A stretch of DNA of 64,000 nt from Motiliproteus sp965230185 (lineage in GTDB: Bacteria > Pseudomonadota > Gammaproteobacteria > Pseudomonadales > Balneatricaceae): contig OZ245995.1 in NCBI GenBank assembly GCA_965230185.1, forward strand, positions 2,604,001-2,668,000, read 5' to 3'. This document shows, one piece after another, positions 1 to 7,980 of this stretch. The notes below the pieces were generated by a model. That model did no database searches and was not told where the DNA came from. It saw only the letters and a list, made by a program, of their open reading frames with translations. How positions within the stretch are numbered: the stretch's first letter is position 1; every line of letters starts with the position of its first letter. The translations under genes were made by a program, and so were the position numbers.

Positions 1-2582
1 TTGTTGACGTAGACGGTCGGTGCGCTGTAGTTGGGCTCGATCTTGACGGCGGTGTGCATCCGGGAGGTGGTGGCGCCGCCGATCATCAGCGGAATGTTCA
101 TGTCCAGTCGCTCCAGCTCCTTAGCGACATGGACCATCTCATCCAGCGACGGGGTGATCAGGCCGGACAGGCCGATCAGGTCGACGTTCTCCTCACGGGC
201 GGTTCTGATGATTTTGTCGGCCGGTACCATGACTCCGAGATCGATAATCTCGAAGTTGTTGCATTGCAGAACCACGCCGACGATATTCTTGCCGATATCG
301 TGAACATCACCCTTAACGGTGGCCATCAGGATCCGGCCGTTACTGCTGGCGTCGCTGTCGGCTTTTTCGGCCTCGATATAGGGCATCAGCCAGGCGACTG
401 CTTTTTTCATGACCCGTGCGGATTTAACCACCTGAGGAAGAAACATCTTGCCGGCTCCGAACAGGTCGCCAACGACGCCCATTCCCGCCATCAGCGGACC
501 TTCGATTACCTGTAGCGGGCGGTCGTACCGGAGGCGGGCTTCCTCGGTGTCTTCATCGATAAACTCGGTTATGCCCTTGACCAGCGCGTGCTCAAGACGT
601 TTGCTGACGTCCTGTTTGCGCCATTCCAGGTCGTTGCGTTTGTCGGCCTGTTCTCCCTGAGTGTTAAATTCGCTCGCAATCGACAGCAGCTGTTCGGTGG
701 CTTCCGGAGTGCGGTTAAGGACCACGTCCTCGACGGCGTCGCGGAGCTTTTCCGGAATATCGGCATAAATGGCCAGTTGGCCGGCGTTGACGATACCCAT
801 GTCCATGCCGGCGTTGATGGCGTGATAGAGGAATGCGGCGTGAATCGCCTCCCGTACCGGGTTGTTGCCACGGAACGAGAAAGAGACGTTGGAGACCCCG
901 CCGGAGACCATGGCGTGGGGCAGGGTCTGTTTAATAGTGCGGGTGGCTTCAATAAAGTCGACCGCATAGTTGTTGTGTTCGTCGATGCCGGTGGCGACGG
1001 CGAAGATATTGGGGTCGAAAATGATATCCTCGGCGGGGAAACCTACCTGCTCGGTCAGCACCCTGTAGGAGCGAGTGCAGATTTCCACCTTGCGCTCATA
1101 GGTGTCTGCCTGGCCGGTTTCGTCGAATGCCATGACCACTACCGCGGCACCGAAACGCTTGATGATGCGGGCCTGGTGAATAAATTTCTCCTCGCCCTCC
1201 TTGAGGCTGATGGAGTTGACTACGCCTTTGCCCTGGATGCACTTCAGGCCTGCCTCGATAATCTCCCATTTGGAAGAGTCCAGCATGACCGGTACCCGGG
1301 CGATATCCGGCTCGCCGGCAATCAGATTAAGGAAGCGAACCATTGCTGCTTCCGAGTCAAGCATGCCTTCATCCATGTTGATATCGATGATCTGGGCGCC
1401 GTTCTCTACCTGTTTCAGCGCAATATCCACGGCGGTCTCATAGTCCTGCTCTTTGATCAGGCGTCGGAACAGGGCTGAGCCCGTGACGTTGGCTCGCTCG
1501 CCGACATTGACGAACAGAGATTCGGCGCTGATATTCAGCGGTTCCAGCCCGGACAGCCGGCAACTGACCGGTAATTCCGGCAGCTGACGAGGCGGGTGTG
1601 CAGAAACGGCTTCGGCGATGGCGCGAATATGTTCCGGCGTGGTGCCGCAGCAGCCGCCGATGATGTTCAGAAAGCCGCTGGCCGCCCATTCGCCGATCTC
1701 GGTAGCCATCTGTTCCGGGGTTTCGTCATACTCGCCGAAGGCATTAGGGAGGCCGGCGTTGGGGTGGGCGGAGACAAACGTCTCGCTGATGTTGGAAAGC
1801 TCCTCCACGTACTGGCGCAGCTCGGCGGGCCCCAGGGCGCAGTTAAGTCCCACGGAGATGGGGTTGGCGTGACGGACGGAGTTCCAGAATGCTTCAGTGG
1901 TCTGGCCGGACAATGTACGGCCGGAAGCGTCGGTGATGGTGCCGGAGATCATTACCGGCAGCCGCTTACCAAGACGGTCAAAACAGCTTTCGACTGCATA
2001 GATCGCAGCCTTGGCGTTGAGGGTGTCGAAAATGGTCTCGATCAGCAGCAGATCTGAACCGCCGTCAATCAGGGCTTCGGTTGCTTCTTCATAAGCTTCC
2101 ACCAGCTGGTCGAACGTGACGTTACGGGCGGCCGGGTTGTTTACATCCGGCGAGATGGACGCGGTGCGATTGGTCGGGCCCAGCACGCCGGCGACATAGC
2201 GAGGCTGCTCCGGTGTCAGAGCGCTGTATTTGTCGGCGGCGACTCTGGCCAGACGGGCGGCCTCCAGATTAATCTCCCGGGAGAGGTCTGACATCCCGTA
2301 ATCCGCCAGCGCGATAGCATTGGCGTTAAAGGTGTTGGTCTCAAGAATGTCGGCGCCGGCTTCCAGATAGGCCTCGTGGATTTCGCGGATCATGTCGGCT
2401 CGGGTCAGCGCCAGCAGGTCGTTGTGACCTTTCAGATCGGTACCCCAATCGGCAAAGCGGTCCCCCCGGTAATCGGACTCTCCGAGCTTGTACTGCTGGA
2501 TCATGGTCCCCATGCCGCCATCAAGGATCAGGATGCGTTGCTTGAGCGTATCGGTCAGGGGTTGCGCTGTAGTTCGGGGCAC
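1..2582 (-). CDS. metH: Methionine synthase, cobalamin-dependent (3' end beyond window)
   Basis: Transfers the methyl group of methyltetrahydrofolate to homocysteine through cobalamin, the last step of methionine synthesis. About 860 codons are present; the family is about 1,230 residues, so the end of the B12 domain and the SAM-activation domain lie outside. In order I see the homocysteine/zinc domain (Cys in NCALGP and the GGCCGT pair), the pterin domain (GERANVTGS, then DINMDEGML), the cap helices, and the B12-binding DVHDIGKN motif near residue 756 with the axial His. The start is a GTG with AAGGAG six bases upstream; the reading frame was derived by translating the minus strand directly. 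It is divergent from the PanP-like gene. Confidence 0.97.
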   Translation of the reverse strand, partial: MPRTTAQPLTDTLKQRILILDGGMGTMIQQYKLGESDYRGDRFADWGTDLKGHNDLLALTRADMIREIHEAYLEAGADILETNTFNANAIALADYGMSDLSREINLEAARLARVAADKYSALTPEQPRYVAGVLGPTNRTASISPDVNNPAARNVTFDQLVEAYEEATEALIDGGSDLLLIETIFDTLNAKAAIYAVESCFDRLGKRLPVMISGTITDASGRTLSGQTTEAFWNSVRHANPISVGLNCALGPAELRQYVEELSNISETFVSAHPNAGLPNAFGEYDETPEQMATEIGEWAASGFLNIIGGCCGTTPEHIRAIAEAVSAHPPRQLPELPVSCRLSGLEPLNISAESLFVNVGERANVTGSALFRRLIKEQDYETAVDIALKQVENGAQIIDINMDEGMLDSEAAMVRFLNLIAGEPDIARVPVMLDSSKWEIIEAGLKCIQGKGVVNSISLKEGEEKFIHQARIIKRFGAAVVVMAFDETGQADTYERKVEICTRSYRVLTEQVGFPAEDIIFDPNIFAVATGIDEHNNYAVDFIEATRTIKQTLPHAMVSGGVSNVSFSFRGNNPVREAIHAAFLYHAINAGMDMGIVNAGQLAIYADIPEKLRDAVEDVVLNRTPEATEQLLSIASEFNTQGEQADKRNDLEWRKQDVSKRLEHALVKGITEFIDEDTEEARLRYDRPLQVIEGPLMAGMGVVGDLFGAGKMFLPQVVKSARVMKKAVAWLMPYIEAEKADSDASSNGRILMATVKGDVHDIGKNIVGVVLQCNNFEIIDLGVMVPADKIIRTAREENVDLIGLSGLITPSLDEMVHVAKELERLDMNIPLMIGGATTSRMHTAVKIEPNYSAPTVYVN

Positions 2583-2962
2583 GATGGGCTCCTTAGTGTC
2601 GGGGATTTTACTTCGCGGCCGTTAAGCGGACCGCAATCGGTGGCAATGCCGGGCATTGTACTGCCAAATCATAGTTAAGGCGCTGAAAACACTTCATCTT
2701 ATCTTGAGCAGGATTGCTATTGGCTGCGGTGACTGGTCGACAAGCTGCTGACAGGTTGGAGTCGGGCGCCTCAGGATTTTGTTGCAATTGCTTTCTTGAG
2801 AAGCCTCTGAAATACTTGGTCGACTTCGTGACGGGGCGCTGCAGGGTGTCCCGGCGAGTACAGAAAAGCGCCTCTGGTCGCGATTTGGCGGGCAGCTGCG
2901 ATGTTGGGAAGCGGGTGTAACACCGCGCTTTCGCTCTGTTGTTTCAATCGGAGTCAGTTTTT
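2583..2962. other. Intergenic region, metH / panP divergent
   Basis: This 380-base spacer separates two divergent genes and should hold both promoters. I could not pick a convincing -35/-10 pair on either strand. A small imperfect hairpin (GCGGGTGT/ACACCGC) sits at about 2911-2926, close to panP. No riboswitch consensus (SAH, SAM or cobalamin) was recognised, and the short open frames inside lack ribosome-binding sites. Confidence 0.4.
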
Positions 2963-4612
2963 ATGGCCCATACCAGCAAACATGCTCGCGCCAGTCTGGA
3001 GAATCTCTACCGTATCTTCACCGTTCCGGAAGCGCCGGATTCCGCGCTGCGGAAACTGGATGAAGCGATCTCCGAAAATATGGTCGGGTTTTTGCAGAAG
3101 CACATCGTTGCCGAAGAGACCGATCTGGTCGAGATCGAAAAGGATTTTTCCGAGACCCTGATACCGGAGCAACCGCTGTTTGTCTCCGAACAGACCGAGT
3201 TTCTGCTGGATAAGGTCGTTGCCCAATCAGTGCATACCGCCTCGCCGAGTTTTATCGGCCATATGACCTCAGCCCTTCCTTATTTCATGATCCCGTTGTC
3301 GAAGATCATGATCGCGCTCAACCAGAATCTGGTTAAGACTGAAACCTCCAAAGCGTTTACGCCGCTGGAGCGCCAGGTGCTGGGTATGCTGCACCGGCTG
3401 GTGTATCGGAATGAGGATGGCTTCTATCAGCGCTGGCTGCATGATGCTCACAAGCATCTCGGCGCCTTCTGTTCCGGTGGCACTATTGCCAACATCACTG
3501 CGCTCTGGGCCGCCAGAAATCGGGCCTTCGGGCCTGACGGAGACTTTCGGGGGATTGCCAGCGAGGGAGTGTTTAATGCCTTCCGTCATTATGGCTACGA
3601 AGGCGCGGCAGTGCTTATCTCAAAGCGAGGGCACTATTCGCTTGGCAAAGGGGTGGACGTACTGGGGATCGGGCGCGATCAGATTATCGCCATCGATACT
3701 GACGAGCACAACCGCATCAGGCCTGAGGCGGTTCTTGAGACCATTGTGGAGCTGAAACAGAAGCGTATCCGTCCTTTCGCGCTGGTAGGAATTGCCGGCA
3801 CTACTGAGACCGGGAATATCGATCCGCTGGACGAGCTTGCGGATATTGCTGAGGCCGAAGGGATTCATTTTCATGTCGACGGTGCCTGGGGCGGACCGGC
3901 AATTTTTTCCAGCAAATATAGCCATAAGCTGAAAGGTATTGAACGGGCAGATTCGGTCACCATTGATGCCCACAAGCAGCTCTATGTGCCGATGGGAGTA
4001 GGGCTGGTGCTGTTCCGTGATCCGGCGGCCCTCAACAGCATTGAGCACCATGCTCAGTATATTATTCGCAAGGGTTCCAAGGATCTCGGTAGTAATACCC
4101 TGGAGGGGTCACGCCCCGGGATGGCTATGCTGGTTCATTCAGGGCTGAATGTGATCGGTCGCCAGGGGTACGAAATGCTGATTGATCAGGGCATCGAGAA
4201 AGCTTTGCGTTTTGCGGAAATGATTGAACGCTCGGTCGATTACGAGCTTGTTACTGCGCCTGAGCTGAATATTCTGACTTATCGCTGGGCGCCGACAGAA
4301 GTTCGGGAATTTCTCCAGCGCGCTGACCTGGAAACCGGCGAGCAGGTTTCCGCAATACTTAACCGGATCAACCGCTTTATCCAGAAGACCCAGCGTGAGC
4401 ACGGGCGCGCCTTTGTGTCCCGGACCCAGCTGAGACCTGAGCGTTACCGGCAGCAGCTGGTGACGGTGTTCAGGGTGGTGCTTGCTAATCCGCTGACCAC
4501 CGATGAGGTGCTGCGGGAGGTGCTGGCGGAGCAGCGTGAAATTGTCCGTGACCCTTTGCTGGACAGGCTTCACGGCGAGCTGCAGCGGCTGCTTAGTCAG
4601 TCAGCCGCCTGA
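2963..4612 (+). CDS. panP: PLP-dependent aspartate 1-decarboxylase, PanP-like
   Basis: Group II pyridoxal-phosphate decarboxylase of 549 residues. The PanP family makes beta-alanine from aspartate for pantothenate/CoA synthesis in bacteria lacking PanD. The substrate binding block HLGAFCSGGTIANI, the aspartate of HVDGAWGGP and the Schiff-base lysine in DAHKQLY (about residue 338) are all present. The start MAHTSKHAR is preceded by CGGAGT at good spacing; an upstream in-frame ATG at 2939 lacks a ribosome-binding site. It stands alone, divergent from metH. A glutamate decarboxylase role is the main alternative, but length and overall sequence look like the PanP branch. Confidence 0.85.
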   Translation: MAHTSKHARASLENLYRIFTVPEAPDSALRKLDEAISENMVGFLQKHIVAEETDLVEIEKDFSETLIPEQPLFVSEQTEFLLDKVVAQSVHTASPSFIGHMTSALPYFMIPLSKIMIALNQNLVKTETSKAFTPLERQVLGMLHRLVYRNEDGFYQRWLHDAHKHLGAFCSGGTIANITALWAARNRAFGPDGDFRGIASEGVFNAFRHYGYEGAAVLISKRGHYSLGKGVDVLGIGRDQIIAIDTDEHNRIRPEAVLETIVELKQKRIRPFALVGIAGTTETGNIDPLDELADIAEAEGIHFHVDGAWGGPAIFSSKYSHKLKGIERADSVTIDAHKQLYVPMGVGLVLFRDPAALNSIEHHAQYIIRKGSKDLGSNTLEGSRPGMAMLVHSGLNVIGRQGYEMLIDQGIEKALRFAEMIERSVDYELVTAPELNILTYRWAPTEVREFLQRADLETGEQVSAILNRINRFIQKTQREHGRAFVSRTQLRPERYRQQLVTVFRVVLANPLTTDEVLREVLAEQREIVRDPLLDRLHGELQRLLSQSAA

Positions 4613-4621
4613 TCAGTGAGC

Positions 4622-4639
4622 CCCGGCAGCTGTGCCGGG
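4622..4639 (+). terminator. Hairpin after panP (no U-tract)
   Basis: Perfect 7-bp inverted repeat CCCGGCA/TGCCGGG with a 4-base loop, ten bases after the panP stop. There is no T-run on either side, so this may be a weak or Rho-assisted terminator between convergent genes. Confidence 0.4.
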
Positions 4640-4665
4640 AAAGGTTGTTCTCGGGCGGGCTGCCT

Positions 4666-4887
4666 TCAGTCTGATTTTCGCTGCTGTTCGCTGGCCTCCA
4701 GCTGGCGATCGATATCTCCGAACTTGCGTTCATAAGCTTGGGGGTCGCCACGCCAGAGGCGGCGTGCCTTGACGTCGTTACGGGCTGAGGGCGGCATCGC
4801 CTGCCTGCGGCTTTTCAGGTATTTCACCAGCACCGTTATCATCGACAGAGCGGCCAGGCCGAGAATAAGCCACTGTTCCGTTTCCAC
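4666..4887 (-). CDS. Small single-pass membrane protein of unknown function
   Basis: A 73-residue protein with one N-terminal membrane segment (LILGLAALSMITVLVKYL), followed by a basic and then charged cytoplasmic tail (KARRLWRGDPQAYERKFGDIDRQLE). The start is GTG with GGAGGG eight bases upstream, which supports it as a real gene despite its size. It lies just downstream of hpt on the same strand with a short gap, so co-transcription is possible. I do not recognise the family and assign no function. Confidence 0.65.
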   Translation of the reverse strand: METEQWLILGLAALSMITVLVKYLKSRRQAMPPSARNDVKARRLWRGDPQAYERKFGDIDRQLEASEQQRKSD

Positions 4888-4933
4888 TGTCTGCGCCCTC
4901 CATCAGTATTACCGTGTTATACAGGCTTGCCTG

Positions 4934-5488
4934 TCAGAGACCTTTGACCGCGTAGATACCGTTGGCATTGCGCAGGTAGCCTTTATAATCCATGCCGAAG
5001 CCGTACAGAAAACGATCTTCGATATCGAGACCGACATAGTCGGGGGTGAAGCCTTCCGCTTTGCGATTGTGCAGTTTGTTGATTACGACTGCGCTGACTA
5101 CTGCCGCCGCCCCCTTGCTTTTAAGGTAGCTGCAGACGGCGGCCAGGGTGTGGCCCTGGTCAAAGATATCATCCACTACCAGTACGGTGCGGTTTTCAAT
5201 GGAGGTCGAAGGGTAGACCTTCCATTCAAGCTCCGCCCCCTGCGTGGCGTCACCGTAGCGGGTGGCGTGCAGGTAATCCAGCTCCAGCGGAAAATTCAGC
5301 TTCAGAATCAGTTGCGATGTCGGAATCAGGCCGCCGTTCATGATGCTGAGCACCAGCGGCTGCTTGTCCGCCAGGTCGCGGGTAAGTTCTGTCGCCATCG
5401 TGGTAAGGGCGGCGTCCAGCTGATCGGCTGTCGCCAGGCAGTCTGCCTCATCATGGATTTTAACGATTTCATCAATGGACAGGGTCAT
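4934..5488 (-). CDS. hpt: Hypoxanthine-guanine phosphoribosyltransferase
   Basis: Purine salvage enzyme of 184 residues that converts hypoxanthine or guanine plus PRPP to IMP or GMP. The PRPP-binding signature VLVVDDIFDQGHTL (about residue 105) and the MNGGLIPTSQL loop near residue 50 are typical of the type I phosphoribosyltransferase fold. The C-terminal part (YVGLDIEDRFLYGFGMDY) supplies the purine-binding region. It is divergent from the upp-uraA operon, so purine and pyrimidine salvage genes share one intergenic region. A TATAAT-like -10 (complement of 5531-5536) precedes it, with no good -35. Confidence 0.93.
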   Translation of the reverse strand: MTLSIDEIVKIHDEADCLATADQLDAALTTMATELTRDLADKQPLVLSIMNGGLIPTSQLILKLNFPLELDYLHATRYGDATQGAELEWKVYPSTSIENRTVLVVDDIFDQGHTLAAVCSYLKSKGAAAVVSAVVINKLHNRKAEGFTPDYVGLDIEDRFLYGFGMDYKGYLRNANGIYAVKGL

Positions 5489-5714
5489 TGCGGAACTGCT
5501 CCTTCACTGCATCAGAATAGAAAGTCGGGCATTATACAATCGTCCAATAAATTACGATACAATCGGTCAAATTTTTGAACGCCCCTCAGGTCGGGTAGAG
5601 TGCCGGGCTTTATCGGGTGTTCAGATCCCCCTTTAGTGAAACAGTGTAATCCGTCAGCGGCATCGTTGTGCGCGGGGATTACCGATCAATGACGCCCAGT
5701 GCAGTGAGGAAATA

Positions 5715-6344
5715 ATGGCCGTTCACGAAATTAGACACCCGTTGATTCAACATAAGCTCGGACTGATGCGGAAAAATGGCATCAGTACCAAGCACTTTCG
5801 CGAGCTGGCGGGGGAGGTGGGTAACCTGCTGACCTATGAGGCGACCCGAACTCTGGAGACCGAGAAGCAGGAGATCGAGAGCTGGACCGGCGCTCCGCTG
5901 ATGGTGGACGTGATCAAGGGTAAGAAAATCACTGTAGTGCCGATCCTTCGGGCCGGGCTGGGGATGCTGGACGGCGTGCTGCAGCTGGTGCCAAACGCCA
6001 AGGTCAGCGTGGTCGGGCTTTATCGCAACGAAGAAACCCTGGAGCCGGTACCTTATTTCGAAAAGCTGGTTGGGGATATCGATAACCGGACTGCGCTGAT
6101 TATCGACCCCATGCTGGCGACCGGCGGCACCCTGATTGCCACCATCGACATGCTCAAAAAGGCCGGATGCAGAAACATCATGGGGCTGTTCCTGGTGGCT
6201 TCTCCGGAGGGGATTGAAAAAGTCACCGCGGCTCATCCGGATGTGGATATCTACACGGCTTCTGTCGATGATTGCCTGAATGATAAGGGCTATATCCTGC
6301 CTGGCCTGGGTGATGCCGGCGACAAGATCTTCGGCACCAAATAA
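5715..6344 (+). CDS. upp: Uracil phosphoribosyltransferase
   Basis: Converts uracil and PRPP to UMP. The 209-residue length equals the usual family size. The PRPP loop is visible as LIIDPMLATGGT (about residue 130), and the C-terminal uracil-binding region is GYILPGLGDAGDKIFGT. The ATG start follows GAGGAA at good distance. It forms an operon with the uracil permease 40 bases downstream and is divergent from hpt. The pair imports uracil and traps it as the nucleotide. Confidence 0.97.
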   Translation: MAVHEIRHPLIQHKLGLMRKNGISTKHFRELAGEVGNLLTYEATRTLETEKQEIESWTGAPLMVDVIKGKKITVVPILRAGLGMLDGVLQLVPNAKVSVVGLYRNEETLEPVPYFEKLVGDIDNRTALIIDPMLATGGTLIATIDMLKKAGCRNIMGLFLVASPEGIEKVTAAHPDVDIYTASVDDCLNDKGYILPGLGDAGDKIFGTK

Positions 6345-6384
6345 TCGAGTTTGAATTTAATCTGTTACGTATTCGGAGTATTCA

Positions 6385-7647
6385 ATGACTCAGGTGACTA
6401 CTGATGCAGGCGGTGTGACAGCCGCCAATGCGGTTACGCTTCATCCTGCCGTGCTCGGTGCTCAGATGCTGTTCGTGGCATTTGGGGCGCTGGTGCTGGT
6501 GCCGATTCTGACCGGTCTGGATCCTAATGTTGCCCTGTTTACAGCCGGGCTGGGCACGCTGGTCTTTCAGTTGGTAACAAAGGGCTCGGTGCCGATTTTT
6601 CTGGCCTCGTCCTTCGCCTTCATCCCTGCCATTATTCACGGCGTGGGAACCTGGGGTATTGCCGGAACGATGTCCGGGCTGCTGGCCGCCGGTATCTTCT
6701 ATATAGCGCTCAGCGGCGTCGTCGCGGTTCGTGGTGCTGACTTCCTGCATCGGCTGCTGCCGCCGGTTGTGGTCGGTCCGGTGATCATGGTTATTGGTCT
6801 CAGTCTGGCTCCGGTAGCGGTTAACCTGGCGCTTGGAAAAACCGGCGACGGTGCTGCGGTGCTGGTGGATGCAGACAAGGCGCTGGTGATTTCGATGCTG
6901 TCGCTGCTGACCACTGTGCTGGTAGCGGTGTTCTCAAAAGGGATGATGAAGCTGGTGCCGATCCTGGCGGGTCTGATCGTTGGTTACCTGGCGGCGTTGG
7001 GGTACGGGCTGGTCAGTTTTGATGCTCTGGGACAGGCGGCCTGGTTCGCTGTTCCTCAGTTTGTGGCGCCGGAGTTCAATCTGGAGGCGATTCTGTTTAT
7101 CGTTCCGATCGCTATTGCGCCGGCGGTTGAGCATATCGGCGATATGGTCGCTATCAGCAATGTCGCGGGCAAGGACTTCCTGAAGAAGCCGGGCCTTAAG
7201 CGCACGCTGCTGGGCGATGGTCTGGCTACCAGTGCTGCTGCGATGCTTGGAGGACCGCCCAACACCACTTATTCTGAAGTCACCGGTGCTGTGGCGCTGA
7301 CCCGGGCGTTCAATCCTAAAATCATGATATGGGCGGCCGTATTCGCCATTCTGCTGTCTTTTTCCGGCAAAACAGGTGCGTTACTGAGTTCCATCCCGAC
7401 GCCGGTGATGGGTGGAATTATGACCCTGCTGTTCGGTGCGATCGCCGCTATCGGTCTCAACACTCTGGTTCGGTCCGGTGATGATCTGTCTGTTCCCCGT
7501 AATCTGGTGGTAGTGTCGCTGACGCTTGTGTTTGGTATCGGGGGTATGCAGTTTGGTATCGGTGAGTTTACTCTGCGTGGTATCGCCCTGGCGGCAATCG
7601 TCGCAATCGCCCTGAATCTGCTACTGCCGCGCGCAGAATCGCAGTAA
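6385..7647 (+). CDS. uraA: Uracil permease (NCS2 family)
   Basis: Proton-coupled uracil transporter of the inner membrane, 420 residues with about 12-14 hydrophobic segments along the whole length. The NCS2 signature region AIAPAVEHIGDMVAISNVAGKD is present, including the conserved AVEHIGD glutamate, as is the later GGPPNTTYSEVTG motif. It lies 40 bases after upp and ends just before a strong intrinsic terminator, defining a two-gene upp-uraA salvage operon. A xanthine or broader nucleobase role is possible in this family, but pairing with upp makes uracil most likely. Confidence 0.93.
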   Translation: MTQVTTDAGGVTAANAVTLHPAVLGAQMLFVAFGALVLVPILTGLDPNVALFTAGLGTLVFQLVTKGSVPIFLASSFAFIPAIIHGVGTWGIAGTMSGLLAAGIFYIALSGVVAVRGADFLHRLLPPVVVGPVIMVIGLSLAPVAVNLALGKTGDGAAVLVDADKALVISMLSLLTTVLVAVFSKGMMKLVPILAGLIVGYLAALGYGLVSFDALGQAAWFAVPQFVAPEFNLEAILFIVPIAIAPAVEHIGDMVAISNVAGKDFLKKPGLKRTLLGDGLATSAAAMLGGPPNTTYSEVTGAVALTRAFNPKIMIWAAVFAILLSFSGKTGALLSSIPTPVMGGIMTLLFGAIAAIGLNTLVRSGDDLSVPRNLVVVSLTLVFGIGGMQFGIGEFTLRGIALAAIVAIALNLLLPRAESQ

Positions 7648-7678
7648 CGGAGCGGGTTCTGCCCGTTTTCTGTTTTCC

Positions 7679-7706
7679 AAAACCCTGCTTTCGCAGGGTT
7701 TTTTTA
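7679..7706 (+). terminator. Rho-independent terminator of upp-uraA
   Basis: Stem ACCCTGC/GCAGGGT closed by a 4-base TTTC loop, with flanking A and T pairs and a run of eight T. It sits about 30 bases after the uraA stop. Confidence 0.92.
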
Positions 7707-7719
7707 TTGTCTCTGTGCA

Positions 7720-7731
7720 ATTGTCGACAAT
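7720..7731. promoter_or_regulatory. GntR-type operator palindrome upstream of prpE
   Basis: ATTGTCGACAAT is a perfect 12-bp palindrome 250 bases upstream of prpE. From memory this resembles the operator of GntR-family propionate regulators (PrpR type) in gammaproteobacteria; the link to prpE is inference. A second, 10-of-12 matching copy lies at 7909-7920. Confidence 0.55.
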
Positions 7732-7908
7732 GAGGCTTCTGTGTTGTCGAAGCCCGGGCCGCCGGCTTCTGTCGGTTCTCACTCGTTGGTGCTTCCTGAA
7801 ACGCCCATTCTTTCGCCGTTGATTGTGCGGTCGGGTGAGTGTGTTCGCCTATCGTCTTAGATAAAACCCCCGATAGTTCGGTTAAAGTAACGGGCAGCAA
7901 TTTCGGCA

Positions 7909-7920
7909 ACTGTCTACAAT
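7909..7920. promoter_or_regulatory. Second operator-like site overlapping the prpE -10
   Basis: ACTGTCTACAAT matches the upstream palindrome at 10 of 12 positions and includes a TACAAT hexamer (7915-7920) that could serve as the prpE -10 box. Binding here would block RNA polymerase. No good -35 is visible, which fits a regulated promoter. Confidence 0.45.
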
Positions 7921-7980
7921 GTGGTGAGGATGGTGTGCCACCCAGCTCTCCTGAAATTAATAATTAAAGGGAACGGTGCA

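Noticed and set aside
588..1478. A 296-codon open frame on the plus strand at the window start
   Set aside because: Antisense to metH, whose motifs are clear on the minus strand.
2583..2700. A possible SAH or cobalamin riboswitch before metH
   Set aside because: Neither consensus core was found, and the leader is short.
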